6,677 bases of DNA from JAWXCB01 sp034440455 (GCA_034440455.1 JAWXCB010000135.1:1-6677), one strand, 5' to 3'. Positions 1 to 6,545 are shown, counted from the stretch's first letter. Notes: generated by a model from the letters alone, not told the origin. Numbers and translations: made by a program.

Positions 1-19
1 AGCACAATCTAAACAGGCA

Positions 20-364
20 ATGGCAAAATACGATGAGTTACCGGTTTACAAAGCGAGTTATGATTTGCTGCTGGCGATATTTCAGTTCACAAAAAATTTC
101 AGCAAGGAATATAAATACACGGTGGGTGAAAGCCTGAAAAAAGAAACGGTGGCGCTCATCACGCTTATTTACAGGGCAAATTCAGTAGAACGAAAAGCGG
201 AGGTGCTGCAATTAGCGCGTGAGCAGATTGAAATCATCAGACTGTTCACCAGGCTGATGAAAGATTTGCGGCAAATCAACTTGGATAAATTCGTGCTGGT
301 GAACAAGGTGGTGGAGAATGTTTCTAAGCAATTAACGGGGTGGCAGAAATCACAACAGAAATAA
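20..364 (+). CDS. avd: DGR accessory variability determinant (Avd-like four-helix bundle)
   Basis: This 114-residue protein looks like the DGR accessory protein of the 23S rRNA intervening-sequence/Avd four-helix family. In characterised DGRs, Avd forms a basic pentamer that binds the reverse transcriptase and the template RNA and is required for mutagenic copying. Four amphipathic helices are predicted at about residues 8-28, 33-53, 55-82 and 87-108. The protein is rich in Lys and Arg and ends with a GW-containing segment (residues 107-108), as is common in the family. The length is close to known Avd proteins. The ATG at 20 fits the family start, and no Shine-Dalgarno is visible, which is normal in Bacteroidota. 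The stop lies 7 bases before a strong hairpin, and the template repeat and reverse transcriptase follow on the same strand. That context separates it from the related S23 ribosomal intervening-sequence proteins, which are its main alternative. Family assignment is from recalled motifs, without a search. Confidence 0.88.
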   Translation: MAKYDELPVYKASYDLLLAIFQFTKNFSKEYKYTVGESLKKETVALITLIYRANSVERKAEVLQLAREQIEIIRLFTRLMKDLRQINLDKFVLVNKVVENVSKQLTGWQKSQQK

Positions 365-370
365 ACGGAA

Positions 371-403
371 ACAGATTCCATCCCTCCGAGGGATGGAATC
401 TGT
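371..403 (+). repeat. Perfect 15-bp hairpin H1 upstream of the template repeat
   Basis: The arms 371-385 and 389-403 are perfect reverse complements around a CCG loop. The outer ten bases, CAGATTCCAT, are the same as in the hairpin downstream of the TR (783-814), while the inner bases differ (CCCT here) and stay paired. It begins 7 bases after the avd stop and has no T tract, so it is a poor intrinsic terminator. It may end or stabilise the avd mRNA, mark the 5' side of the template RNA, or belong to a dispersed palindromic repeat family. DGR target genes often carry a hairpin just after the variable repeat that aids retrohoming. Whether this one is related to that is inference. Confidence 0.85.
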
Positions 404-434
404 AGTAAAATAACGGAGCAAGGTTGAGCCAGAG

Positions 435-460
435 TTGCCTGCTGCCAAGAGCGCAGGCAA
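435..460 (+). repeat. 8-bp inverted repeat in the template RNA leader
   Basis: TTGCCTGC at 435-442 pairs perfectly with GCAGGCAA at 453-460 across a 10-base loop. It lies between hairpin H1 and the template repeat and is followed by a short T run at 468-472. It could be a weak terminator or a structural element of the template RNA. No function can be assigned from sequence alone. Confidence 0.5.
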
Positions 461-530
461 GCGAGCATTTTTAAATCCGGCAGCCCCCTTGTTCAGCGAT
501 GGGCAAGGTATGCAATTTCGCAAGGTCTGA

Positions 531-770
531 GAATGGCTTTGGGAAGAAGAATACAGCGGCTGCTTGTTCAGCGTTGCCCGGGGGTAACCGTAACAACAAT
601 GGGAATTTCAACAATGTTGGCGATAACGGAAACTTCTGGTCTTCTACGGAGAACAGCACAAACAATGCGTGGAACCGTAATCTGAATTACAATAATTCAG
701 ATGTGAACCGGAACAATAACAACAAGGAAAATGGTTTTTCCTGCCGTTGCCTGAGGGACTTAAACAACCG
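531..770 (+). repeat. DGR template repeat (TR), adenine-rich, non-coding donor
   Basis: This is the template copied by the neighbouring reverse transcriptase, with errors at adenines, into a target gene. It reads as a protein end: a GF...ALPGG start, then FWSSTE, AWNRNLNYNNSDV and GFSCRCLRD. I recognise this pattern from the Fibrobacter succinogenes major paralogous domain (TIGR02145-like), a common lectin-fold DGR target in Bacteroidota. From 586 to 732 there are 49 codons, of which 23 are AAC or AAT. The target family usually has Tyr, Ser, Asp or Gly at those positions. The 3' part from about 733 is the less A-rich invariant end where initiation of mutagenic homing would lie. The same frame is open from an ATG at 499 to a stop at 859-861, but it runs through the hairpin into the RT gene, so I do not call it a protein. 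The exact limits need the matching variable repeat, which is absent here, and the boundaries given are approximate. Confidence 0.85.
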
Positions 771-782
771 GACCCGTTATGT

Positions 783-821
783 CAGATTCCATTCGCACCT
801 GCGAATGGAATCTGTTTTTTT
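783..821 (+). terminator. Perfect 15-bp hairpin H2 with T tract between TR and RT
   Basis: The arms 783-797 and 800-814 are perfect reverse complements, with only CC between them, so the real loop is probably four bases. A run of seven T (815-821) follows at once, giving the form of a rho-independent terminator. It sits about 50 bases after the TR variable core and ends 7 bases before the RT start codon. It may set the 3' end of the template RNA and limit read-through into the RT gene. It shares its outer ten base pairs with the hairpin at 371-403, so an origin from a shared palindromic element is equally possible. Confidence 0.72.
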
Positions 822-827
822 AATTCT

Positions 828-2027
828 ATGCAACAGTCACTTTTTAGGGAGAATGAATTAGAAAGGCTGCTGATTGATTTGTTCAAAGCCTACTTTGATG
901 CGAGAAAAAACAAGCGGAATACCCTCAATGCGCTTGCCTTTGAAAAACATCTGGAGGAAAACGTCTTTGAATTGTTTTACCAGATAACAGCAAACACCTA
1001 TCAGCCGCTTGCCAGCATTTGTTTTATTGTTGACAAGCCGGTGAAGCGCGAAATTTTTGCCGCTGCCTTCAGGGACAGAGTGATTCACCACCTCATTTTC
1101 AATTACATTTCTCCTGTGTTTGAAAAAACATTTATCAACGACTGCTACAGTTGCAGAAAGGCCAAGGGCACGCACTATGGCATCCAGCGCATGGACCATT
1201 TCATGCGTTCCTGCTCTGCAAATTATTCCCGCGACTGCTATATCCTGAAACTCGACATCTCCGGTTATTTTATGTCCATGAACAAGTCGTTGCTCTTTCA
1301 GATGTTGAATGAAACGCTGATGAAATCATCAGGCAAAATTGATTTTGACATCGCATTGATTTTGAAACTAATCAGCCTTACCATCTTCAACGACCCAACG
1401 GAAAACTGCATCATCAAAGGAAATCAATCAGATTGGGATGGCTTGCCCAAATCCAAAAGCCTTTTCCACGCGAAAAAGAATTGCGGCTTGCCCATCGGGA
1501 ATCTTACTTCACAACTTTTTGGAAATATTTATTTGAGCGAGTTTGACCATTGGGTGAAGCGTGAATTAAAAATCAAATGCTACGGACGTTATGTGGATGA
1601 TTTCATCCTGATGCACGAGAGCAAGGAACACCTGAAATCAGCAATTCCAAAAATCAGAAATTTCCTCCGAGAAAAATTGCTGATTGAACTTCATCCTGCT
1701 AAAATTTATTTACAGCATTATTCCAGAGGCGTTGCTTTTCTCGGAGCTGTCATTAAACCGCACCGGATTTATATTGGCAACAGAACCAAAGGGAATTTCC
1801 ATGGCGCGATTACTCAAATGAACAAAATTGCGCAACAACGCAATCCTTCAGAAGAAGAAAAAACAAAATTCAGGAGCAGCATGAATTCCTACCTCGGCAT
1901 TATGAGGCATTATAAAACGTATCGCCTCAGAAAAAACAGGGTTCGCGAAAAAATAGAAAGACGTTGGTGGACGAATTTTAAAGTTGCGAATAACCGCTTC
2001 TTGAAAATTTCATTGAGGCAACCATAG
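828..2027 (+). CDS. DGR reverse transcriptase
   Basis: This 399-residue enzyme would make cDNA of the TR RNA with misincorporation opposite adenines, for transfer into a variable repeat. RT motifs are in order: KREIFAAAFRDRVIHH (residues 73-88), catalytic Asp143 in LKLDISGYF, an insertion at about 165-215, LPIGNLTSQLFGNIYL (221-236), and YVDD with Asp257 and Asp258. FLGAVIKP (304-311) and a basic C-terminal thumb region follow. The IGxxxSQ motif at 223-229, in place of QGxxxSP, is the mark of DGR enzymes and fits their low adenine fidelity. The frame is open upstream to an ATG at 747, but that would encode the TR end and hairpin H2. The ATG at 828 gives a family-like N-terminus (LLIDLFKAYFDARKNKRN follows) and starts just after the T tract. 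All catalytic residues are present, so the gene looks intact. It is less GC-rich than the lysA gene that follows. Confidence 0.94.
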   Translation: MQQSLFRENELERLLIDLFKAYFDARKNKRNTLNALAFEKHLEENVFELFYQITANTYQPLASICFIVDKPVKREIFAAAFRDRVIHHLIFNYISPVFEKTFINDCYSCRKAKGTHYGIQRMDHFMRSCSANYSRDCYILKLDISGYFMSMNKSLLFQMLNETLMKSSGKIDFDIALILKLISLTIFNDPTENCIIKGNQSDWDGLPKSKSLFHAKKNCGLPIGNLTSQLFGNIYLSEFDHWVKRELKIKCYGRYVDDFILMHESKEHLKSAIPKIRNFLREKLLIELHPAKIYLQHYSRGVAFLGAVIKPHRIYIGNRTKGNFHGAITQMNKIAQQRNPSEEEKTKFRSSMNSYLGIMRHYKTYRLRKNRVREKIERRWWTNFKVANNRFLKISLRQP

Positions 2028-2045
2028 TAAGTAATAAATGCTTAG

Positions 2046-2074
2046 TTGACTTCTCCTTTTCCCTCCTATTTTTA
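2046..2074 (+). promoter_or_regulatory. Possible Bacteroidota promoter for lysA
   Basis: TATTTTTA at 2067-2074 differs by one base from the -7 consensus TAnnTTTG. A TTG at 2046-2048 lies 18 bases upstream, within the usual spacing for the -33 element. Transcription would start near 2081, leaving a leader of about 40 bases before the ATG at 2120. The site would give lysA its own promoter, separate from the RT gene that ends at 2027. The match is imperfect and the region is AT-rich. Confidence 0.4.
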
Positions 2075-2119
2075 CAATCCTTTTTGAAAAACCACGAAAT
2101 TCAAACAACAAACTTTTTT

Positions 2120-3385
2120 ATGACTCCAACAAAAATCGATGGCGTTGACATCACAACGCTTGCAGAGAAATATGACACCCCCTTGTATGTCTATGACACT
2201 GTGAAAATGCAGCAGCAATATGAGCGGCTCATCAACGCATTTCAGGGAGCGAACATCAAAATAAAATACGCTTGCAAAGCGCTCACCAACTCCAACATCT
2301 TGAAAATGTTCAGGAGCTTTGGATCGGGGCTTGATACTGTTTCCATTGAAGAAGTGGAGATTGGGTTGCGCGCGGGGTTCACCCCGCAGGAAATTGTTTA
2401 CACGCCCAATAGCGTTTCAATTGATGAAATCAAACGCGCAGTGGAATACGGAGTGCATGTAAACATTGACAACATCAGCATCCTCGACCAGTTCGGGCAT
2501 ATCTATGGCGATACCGTGCCCGTGTGCATCCGCATCAACCCGCATATTCTCGCGGGCGGCAATGCGAAAATTTCAACAGGACATATTGATTCCAAATTCG
2601 GTATTTCCATTTACCAGTTGCGCCACGTGGAGCGCATCATCGAGCAAACGAAAGTGAAAGTGAACGGACTGCACATGCACACCGGCAGCGACATTCTCGA
2701 TGTGGACGTGTTTCTGCGCGGGGCGGAAATGCTACTCGAAACAGCGCAGCATTTTAAAGACCTGCAATTCATTGACTTTGGAAGCGGATTTAAAATTGGC
2801 TACAAGCCCAACGATAATCAAACCGATGTGGAAGCATTCGGCAAGCAACTCACCAAGCGCTTCAATGATTTCTGCAAGGAATACGGGCGCGACCTTGAGT
2901 TGTGGTTTGAGCCGGGTAAATTTCTCGTGAGTGAATCAGGCTATTTCCTCACCAAGGCAAATGTCATTAAGCAAACAACGGCAACGGTGTTCGTGGGCGT
3001 GAACAGCGGTTTCAACCACCTCATCCGCCCGATGTTTTACGACAGCTATCACCACATCATCAACATCAGCAATCCCAATGGCACACCGCGCATCTACACC
3101 GTGGTGGGCTACATCTGCGAAACCGACACCTTCGCATGGGACAGGCGCATCAGCGAAGTGCGCGAAGGCGACATCCTCTGCTTCCTCAACGCGGGCGCTT
3201 ACGGACACACGATGGCGAGCAACTACAACAGCCGCCCGCGCCCCGCAGAAGTAATGCTCCACAACGGCAAAGATTATCTTATCCGCAAGCGCGAAACCCT
3301 TGACGACATCCTGCGCAACGAAGTGCCCGCTGAATTTGAAACCGAAAGCCAGCCAAAGAAAAAAGCAGTAAGCAAAGTGAACTAA
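2120..3385 (+). CDS. lysA: Diaminopimelate decarboxylase
   Basis: This 421-residue PLP enzyme would convert meso-diaminopimelate to L-lysine and CO2 in the cytoplasm, the last step of lysine synthesis. It has the fold-III (alanine racemase-like) layout. The PLP lysine is Lys53 in YACKAL, followed by GSGLDTVS (68-75), RINPHILAGG (138-147), GLHMHTGS (183-190), the phosphate-binding DFGSGF (219-224), EPGKFLV (264-270), and Cys333 in CETDTFAW. GAYG (359-362) and MASNYNSRPRPAEV close the active-site set. EPGK instead of EPGR and FGSG instead of GGGL match what I recall of flavobacterial LysA proteins, so they are branch features and not damage. The frame is open to a TTG at 2084, but the ATG at 2120 fits the family N-terminus and a promoter-like site lies at 2046-2074. 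The last 20 or so residues form a Lys-rich tail outside the conserved fold. Carboxynorspermidine decarboxylase is a less likely alternative. Confidence 0.92.
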   Translation: MTPTKIDGVDITTLAEKYDTPLYVYDTVKMQQQYERLINAFQGANIKIKYACKALTNSNILKMFRSFGSGLDTVSIEEVEIGLRAGFTPQEIVYTPNSVSIDEIKRAVEYGVHVNIDNISILDQFGHIYGDTVPVCIRINPHILAGGNAKISTGHIDSKFGISIYQLRHVERIIEQTKVKVNGLHMHTGSDILDVDVFLRGAEMLLETAQHFKDLQFIDFGSGFKIGYKPNDNQTDVEAFGKQLTKRFNDFCKEYGRDLELWFEPGKFLVSESGYFLTKANVIKQTTATVFVGVNSGFNHLIRPMFYDSYHHIINISNPNGTPRIYTVVGYICETDTFAWDRRISEVREGDILCFLNAGAYGHTMASNYNSRPRPAEVMLHNGKDYLIRKRETLDDILRNEVPAEFETESQPKKKAVSKVN

Positions 3386-3402
3386 GAAGTGAAAGGAAAT
3401 AG

Positions 3403-3662
3403 CCGGTAAAGACATTTTGCTCTCTTTCTTATAAACGCTTTGAAATACACTGGTGCGACCGTCATGCCAACTGCCATGTGGCGACTGTATCCTTTGTAAC
3501 ATTCATGTTCCATGTGCGAATGAGTTTTTTGCTTGAGCAGGGCTTCACGCAGGAGAACATTGCGCAACTGAATATAGGTCCGGTAGTGCTGAAAGAAAAT
3601 TTCATTACATGAAAGAAGTGCTGTCGGGAGAAAAAGCCAATCGCGGCAACCAAGTGTGCTGA
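3403..3662 (+). pseudogene. Decayed acyl-CoA thioesterase (4HBT hotdog) remnant
   Basis: The apparent gap after lysA contains a broken gene that a simple ORF scan misses. Reading from 3403, after a stop at 3400-3402, the frame gives YKRFEIHWCDRHANCHVA, then FMFHVRMSFLLEQGF and ENIAQLNIGPVVLKENF, and stops with TGA at 3610. These follow the order I recall for hotdog thioesterases of the YbgC/FadM-like 4HBT group: FEIRWSDxDANxHV, then the long helix RMxFLxxxGF, then IGPVVxxE. The next expected stretch, KEVLSGEK, appears in another frame starting at the ATG 3609-3611 and ends at a TGA at 3660-3662. The change of frame is therefore a small indel near 3607-3611. There is no ATG, GTG or TTG start upstream of the conserved part, and roughly the last half of the usual 150 or so residues is missing. 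The gene has thus lost its start, its frame and its C-terminus. Confidence 0.72.
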
Positions 3663-3735
3663 CGCGCAGGGGGGCAGTGCGGAACACTTGCTTGAATCAA
3701 AGCAAAGCAGAATAAACTTTTTTAAGTTGAATTTC

Positions 3736-3743
3736 TATCTTTG
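3736..3743 (+). promoter_or_regulatory. Bacteroidota -7 promoter element of the response regulator gene
   Basis: TATCTTTG is an exact match to the TAnnTTTG consensus recognised by the Bacteroidota primary sigma factor. It lies 25 bases before the ATG at 3769, which would leave a short leader of about 20 bases. The -33 element is weak: I see only a T-rich run near 3718-3723. No Shine-Dalgarno follows, as is common in this phylum. Confidence 0.55.
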
Positions 3744-3768
3744 AACGCCTCTCAAACCAAAGCCTGTT

Positions 3769-4149
3769 ATGTCGAAGCCTAAAAAGATCTTTATCGTTGA
3801 TGATGATAAAATGCTTGCAATGATGCTGCGCGATCATCTTTCTGCAAAGACGCCACACGAATTTCATCTTTTCAGCACAGGGGAGGAATGCCTGAAGCAT
3901 CTTTCAGAAAAACCCGACCTGATTATTCTTGATTATTATCTGGATTCTGAAATGAAGCATGTCGCGAACGGGATGGCGATTCTTGAAGCCATCAAAAAAC
4001 AAAACCGACAGATTCCGGTGGTGATGCTTTCGGGGCAGGAAAGCTATGGCATCGCTGCGCAGACTATTGCCAAAGGCGCTGCGCATTATGTGCTGAAAGG
4101 CAAAGGTTCCTTCACTGAAATCGAGGATATTATTTCACATCTGAAGTAA
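3769..4149 (+). CDS. Single-domain CheY-like response regulator
   Basis: This 126-residue protein is a stand-alone phosphoreceiver domain. The acidic pocket is Asp11-Asp12-Asp13 (FIVDDD). The phosphoacceptor is Asp55 in LIILDYYLD, the switch hydroxyl is Ser88 in VVMLSGQ, the aromatic switch is Tyr107, and the conserved lysine is Lys110 in YVLKGK. The usual Pro after this Lys is Gly here. There is no output domain, so it would act by protein contact or in a phosphorelay in the cytoplasm. No histidine kinase lies in the window, and its partner is unknown. It has its own -7 promoter element at 3736-3743 and a terminator-like repeat over its stop codon, which suggests a single-gene transcript. 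Confidence 0.9.
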   Translation: MSKPKKIFIVDDDKMLAMMLRDHLSAKTPHEFHLFSTGEECLKHLSEKPDLIILDYYLDSEMKHVANGMAILEAIKKQNRQIPVVMLSGQESYGIAAQTIAKGAAHYVLKGKGSFTEIEDIISHLK

Positions 4150-4169
4150 GAAGCGCCTCTTCTTTTTTT
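4148..4169 (+). terminator. Weak intrinsic terminator after the response regulator
   Basis: AAGAAG at 4148-4153 pairs with CTTCTT at 4159-4164 across a five-base loop (CGCCT), and the T run extends to 4169. The stem starts within the TAA stop codon (4147-4149). It is short and AT-rich, so termination is plausible but not certain. Confidence 0.5.
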
Positions 4170-4212
4170 CCACAAAGCGGAAGCTTACCTTCATCCGCTT
4201 CATATTTTTTAA

Positions 4213-4220
4213 TACCTTTC
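4213..4220 (+). promoter_or_regulatory. Weak -7-like element before the secreted protein gene
   Basis: TACCTTTC differs from TAnnTTTG in its last base and lies 50 bases before the ATG at 4271. No convincing -33 TTG sits at the right distance. It is listed only as the best candidate in this gap between a terminator and a new gene. Confidence 0.25.
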
Positions 4221-4270
4221 TTTAATTATATCAGTAAGATTATGTAGCATTGTCGTCAAACCCACAGACA

Positions 4271-6160
4271 ATGAACCCCTTCAAAAGAATCAACTTACAT
4301 GCTCTTTCATTCTTGCTCCTATTCCTTTGCGCAGGATTTTTTGCAAAGGCGCAATCGCCCCGATTACAGTTGTTTGAATATTTTGACAACACCAGCATTC
4401 CTGTAAATATTGGCGCGGTTGCCAAGGCGAATTATACTTCGCTTGCAAATGCAAACCCCGACAAGTTCGTTACCATTCAATATCATGTTGCATGGGGTTC
4501 TGAAACGGGCACTGACCCGATGAACCTGCATAATCCTGCGCAGGTGCAAACAAGAGTTACCTATTATAATGTAACCGCTGACCCGCATGGGATACAAGAT
4601 GGCGGAGATTCTACGCTTGGCGTGTTCCGCGGACAACCTGCGAATTTTGCGCAGTCATTTATAGACGTGCGCGATTCAGCTACTTCGCCATTTTCCATTG
4701 TGGTTTCACATTCCCTGAATCCTGCACAAGACAGCATCCGTTGCCATGCGGTGATAAAAGTAACCGGCACTGCCACAAGCGGATTAAAAGCGCATGTAGT
4801 AGTAATAGAAAAACAAATCAGATTTGTGACTGCTCCAGATGTAAGTGGCGAAACTTACTTTGAAAACGTGATGAAGCGCATGTTGCCTAACGACCAAGGG
4901 ACTACGCTGCCTGCAATGAACATCGGTGATTCTGTTGTTTTGGATTTAAAATGGAAGCTGGCAAATGTGTATGATACCACACAGCTTGCAGTGGTGTGTT
5001 TCGTGCAGGATGCTGCAACCCGTGAAGTGCATCAAGCGGGCTATAGCGCGCCACAACTGCAAGCGAATGATGCGGGAACGGAATCTCTCGCTGCTACTGA
5101 TTTTAGCTGCGATTCGATTACGCCTCAAGTAGTTTTATTTAATGGAGGCATCAATGCGCTCCTTTCCTGCACGATTAATTACCAGGTTGATAACGGCACT
5201 CCTGTATCCGTGCCGTGGATAGGAAACCTTGCTTCGGGAGCTTCTGCCAGTGTAACGCTTCCTGCTCTTTATGCTTCGGGTTATCACCTGCTGAAAGTAT
5301 TTCCTACCAATCCGAATGGCAGCCCTGATCCTGTTCACTTTAATGATACTACGGCCACTTATTTTTCTCATGCCTCCGCTCCGGCATCTGATTCAATTGC
5401 CGAAGGTTTTGTAAGCGCTTTTTCCCCTGCTGACTGGGGCATTGGTAATCCGCAAGGGAACGGCACGTGGGAAAAAACAATTACAGCAGGAGGGTTTGGA
5501 AATTCCGCAAATTCGGCATTGCTTGAATGGTATAATTTACCTGCGGGCAATACGGATGATTTATATGCGCCTGCGCTTGACTTTGAATCAGCAGATTCCG
5601 CTTCGCTTGAATTCAGTGTGGCGTATGCGCGCTACGATGGCGTGAACCTTGATACGCTCCAAGTGCGCGTGAGCACAGATTGCGGAATGTCATGGACAAC
5701 GGTTTATTCAAAAAGCTCTACCACGCTGGCAACCGCACCGGATAATACGGATGCTTTCACACCGACCGCATCGCAATGGAGGCATGAAGCGGTTGACTTA
5801 ACCACATTCACCGGAGAACCGAATGTGCTGGTGCAGTTTCATGGAATCTGCGGCTATGGAAATAACTTATACCTTGATGATATTAATATCGGAATAATGC
5901 TAAGCACCGGCATTGAGCCTGCTGTCGCGAATCGCGTTGCAGTTTTTCCGAACCCGTTTTCCAATGAGTTGACATTCAGCACAACGGGCAATGCGCCCTC
6001 GGAGATTTTGCTTTATGACTTCGCTTCAAAAAAAATGTTGCAGCAAGCATTTACCTCCGTTGTTTCTATCAGCACGGCAAAACTTCCTGTCGGCATTTAT
6101 CTCTATGAAGTAAGGGATAAGAACGGAGTGATTGAAAAGGGAAAGGTGGTGAAGCAGTAA
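4271..6160 (+). CDS. Secreted Omp28-like multidomain protein with T9SS sorting tail
   Basis: This 629-residue protein should leave the cell through the Sec and type IX systems and end up on the surface or in the medium. Residues 1-28 are a signal peptide (basic MNPFKR, hydrophobic ALSFLLLFLCAGFF, cleavage after AKAQ). Residues 29-260 resemble the Omp28-related thioredoxin-fold family: LFEYFDNTS, then FVTIQYHV, and HVVVIEKQIRF with QAGY late. The place where relatives have a CxxC-type pair reads SIPVN, so it cannot be redox active. Residues 266-368 look like an Ig/CARDB-like beta domain. Residues 376-542 look like a choice-of-anchor J/MAM-like jelly roll (GFVSAFSPADWGI, LEFSVAYARYDG, STDCGMSW, NLYLDDINI). 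Residues 556-629 are a type A Por sorting domain (VAVFPNPFSNELTFS, LLYDFASKK, LPVGIYLYEV, KGKVVKQ). The frame opens at a TTG at 4250, but the ATG at 4271 starts the signal peptide cleanly. The binding partner is unknown; adhesion or matrix binding is a guess from domain types. Confidence 0.87.
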   Translation: MNPFKRINLHALSFLLLFLCAGFFAKAQSPRLQLFEYFDNTSIPVNIGAVAKANYTSLANANPDKFVTIQYHVAWGSETGTDPMNLHNPAQVQTRVTYYNVTADPHGIQDGGDSTLGVFRGQPANFAQSFIDVRDSATSPFSIVVSHSLNPAQDSIRCHAVIKVTGTATSGLKAHVVVIEKQIRFVTAPDVSGETYFENVMKRMLPNDQGTTLPAMNIGDSVVLDLKWKLANVYDTTQLAVVCFVQDAATREVHQAGYSAPQLQANDAGTESLAATDFSCDSITPQVVLFNGGINALLSCTINYQVDNGTPVSVPWIGNLASGASASVTLPALYASGYHLLKVFPTNPNGSPDPVHFNDTTATYFSHASAPASDSIAEGFVSAFSPADWGIGNPQGNGTWEKTITAGGFGNSANSALLEWYNLPAGNTDDLYAPALDFESADSASLEFSVAYARYDGVNLDTLQVRVSTDCGMSWTTVYSKSSTTLATAPDNTDAFTPTASQWRHEAVDLTTFTGEPNVLVQFHGICGYGNNLYLDDINIGIMLSTGIEPAVANRVAVFPNPFSNELTFSTTGNAPSEILLYDFASKKMLQQAFTSVVSISTAKLPVGIYLYEVRDKNGVIEKGKVVKQ

Positions 6161-6218
6161 TTGCTGATTCCAGCACATCAAGAAGTGGAGATGACACTCA
6201 CTCAATGAAAAATTAATC

Positions 6219-6545
6219 TTACTCGTTCAACTTTTCCATTTCATCAAGTATCTGCGCTCCGGTAGCTTCTTGCACTTCAATAGTTACAATTTGGTTTGCA
6301 CGCACAAGAATGTCTTTCACACCAAGATATTCCACGCCTTCGCTGATGCCAAAAACAATCACGGTGACGGGCGTTGAAACGGGGATATCCGGGCTGGTGA
6401 ACGTGAGCGGAAGCGTGGTATCGCCATAGTCATGATAAAGATTCGCCACACTATTCAGCTCACTGAATGCAAGATATACAGCAATGTCATACGGAGAGAA
6501 AGGTTTATCTACCTTTACTGTGATATTAGTGGCATCAACAAACAT
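6219..6545 (-). CDS. Small beta-rich hypothetical protein
   Basis: I do not recognise this family. From the ATG at 6545 it has 108 residues; a TTG at 6566 would add seven. It alternates polar and hydrophobic residues in likely beta strands (NITVKVDKPF, AVYLAFSEL, PVTVIVFGIS, QIVTIEVQEA) and ends in an acidic helix (ILDEMEKLNE). The composition is protein-like and unlike a chance frame, and no strong gene lies opposite. The frame stays open above the ATG to a stop near 6608. That stretch reads LHFPKRSILAAGLGFINC, a basic then hydrophobic run like a damaged secretion signal, but it has no ATG. A -7-like TACATTTT lies on the minus strand at 6601-6594. It converges on the T9SS protein gene with a 58-base gap. 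No cysteine or catalytic motif suggests an activity. Confidence 0.55.
   Translation of the reverse strand: MFVDATNITVKVDKPFSPYDIAVYLAFSELNSVANLYHDYGDTTLPLTFTSPDIPVSTPVTVIVFGISEGVEYLGVKDILVRANQIVTIEVQEATGAQILDEMEKLNE

Noticed and set aside
371..814. CRISPR-like pair of repeats around a spacer
   Set aside because: There are only two units, they are 380 bases apart, they differ in the centre, and the sequence between is a DGR template.
747..827. Earlier ATG for the reverse transcriptase at 747
   Set aside because: The extra 27 codons would encode the TR 3' end and the hairpin stem. The ATG at 828 gives the family-like N-terminus.
499..861. Open frame of 120 codons across the template repeat
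   Set aside because: It matches a DGR template, is saturated with Asn codons, and continues through hairpin H2 into the RT gene. It is best read as a non-coding donor with a coding-like frame.
2936..3502. Minus-strand open frame of 188 codons over the lysA end
   Set aside because: It lies opposite the well-conserved C-terminal half of lysA, and its composition (Ala, Val, His-rich) is typical of an antisense shadow.
3382..3687. Minus-strand open frame of 101 codons in the gap after lysA
   Set aside because: It is the reverse shadow of the thioesterase remnant on the plus strand, whose motifs are recognisable. The minus frame shows no family features.
4213..4270. Riboswitch or structured leader before the secreted protein gene
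   Set aside because: The leader is short and AT-rich, and I see no stable stem or recognisable aptamer pattern.
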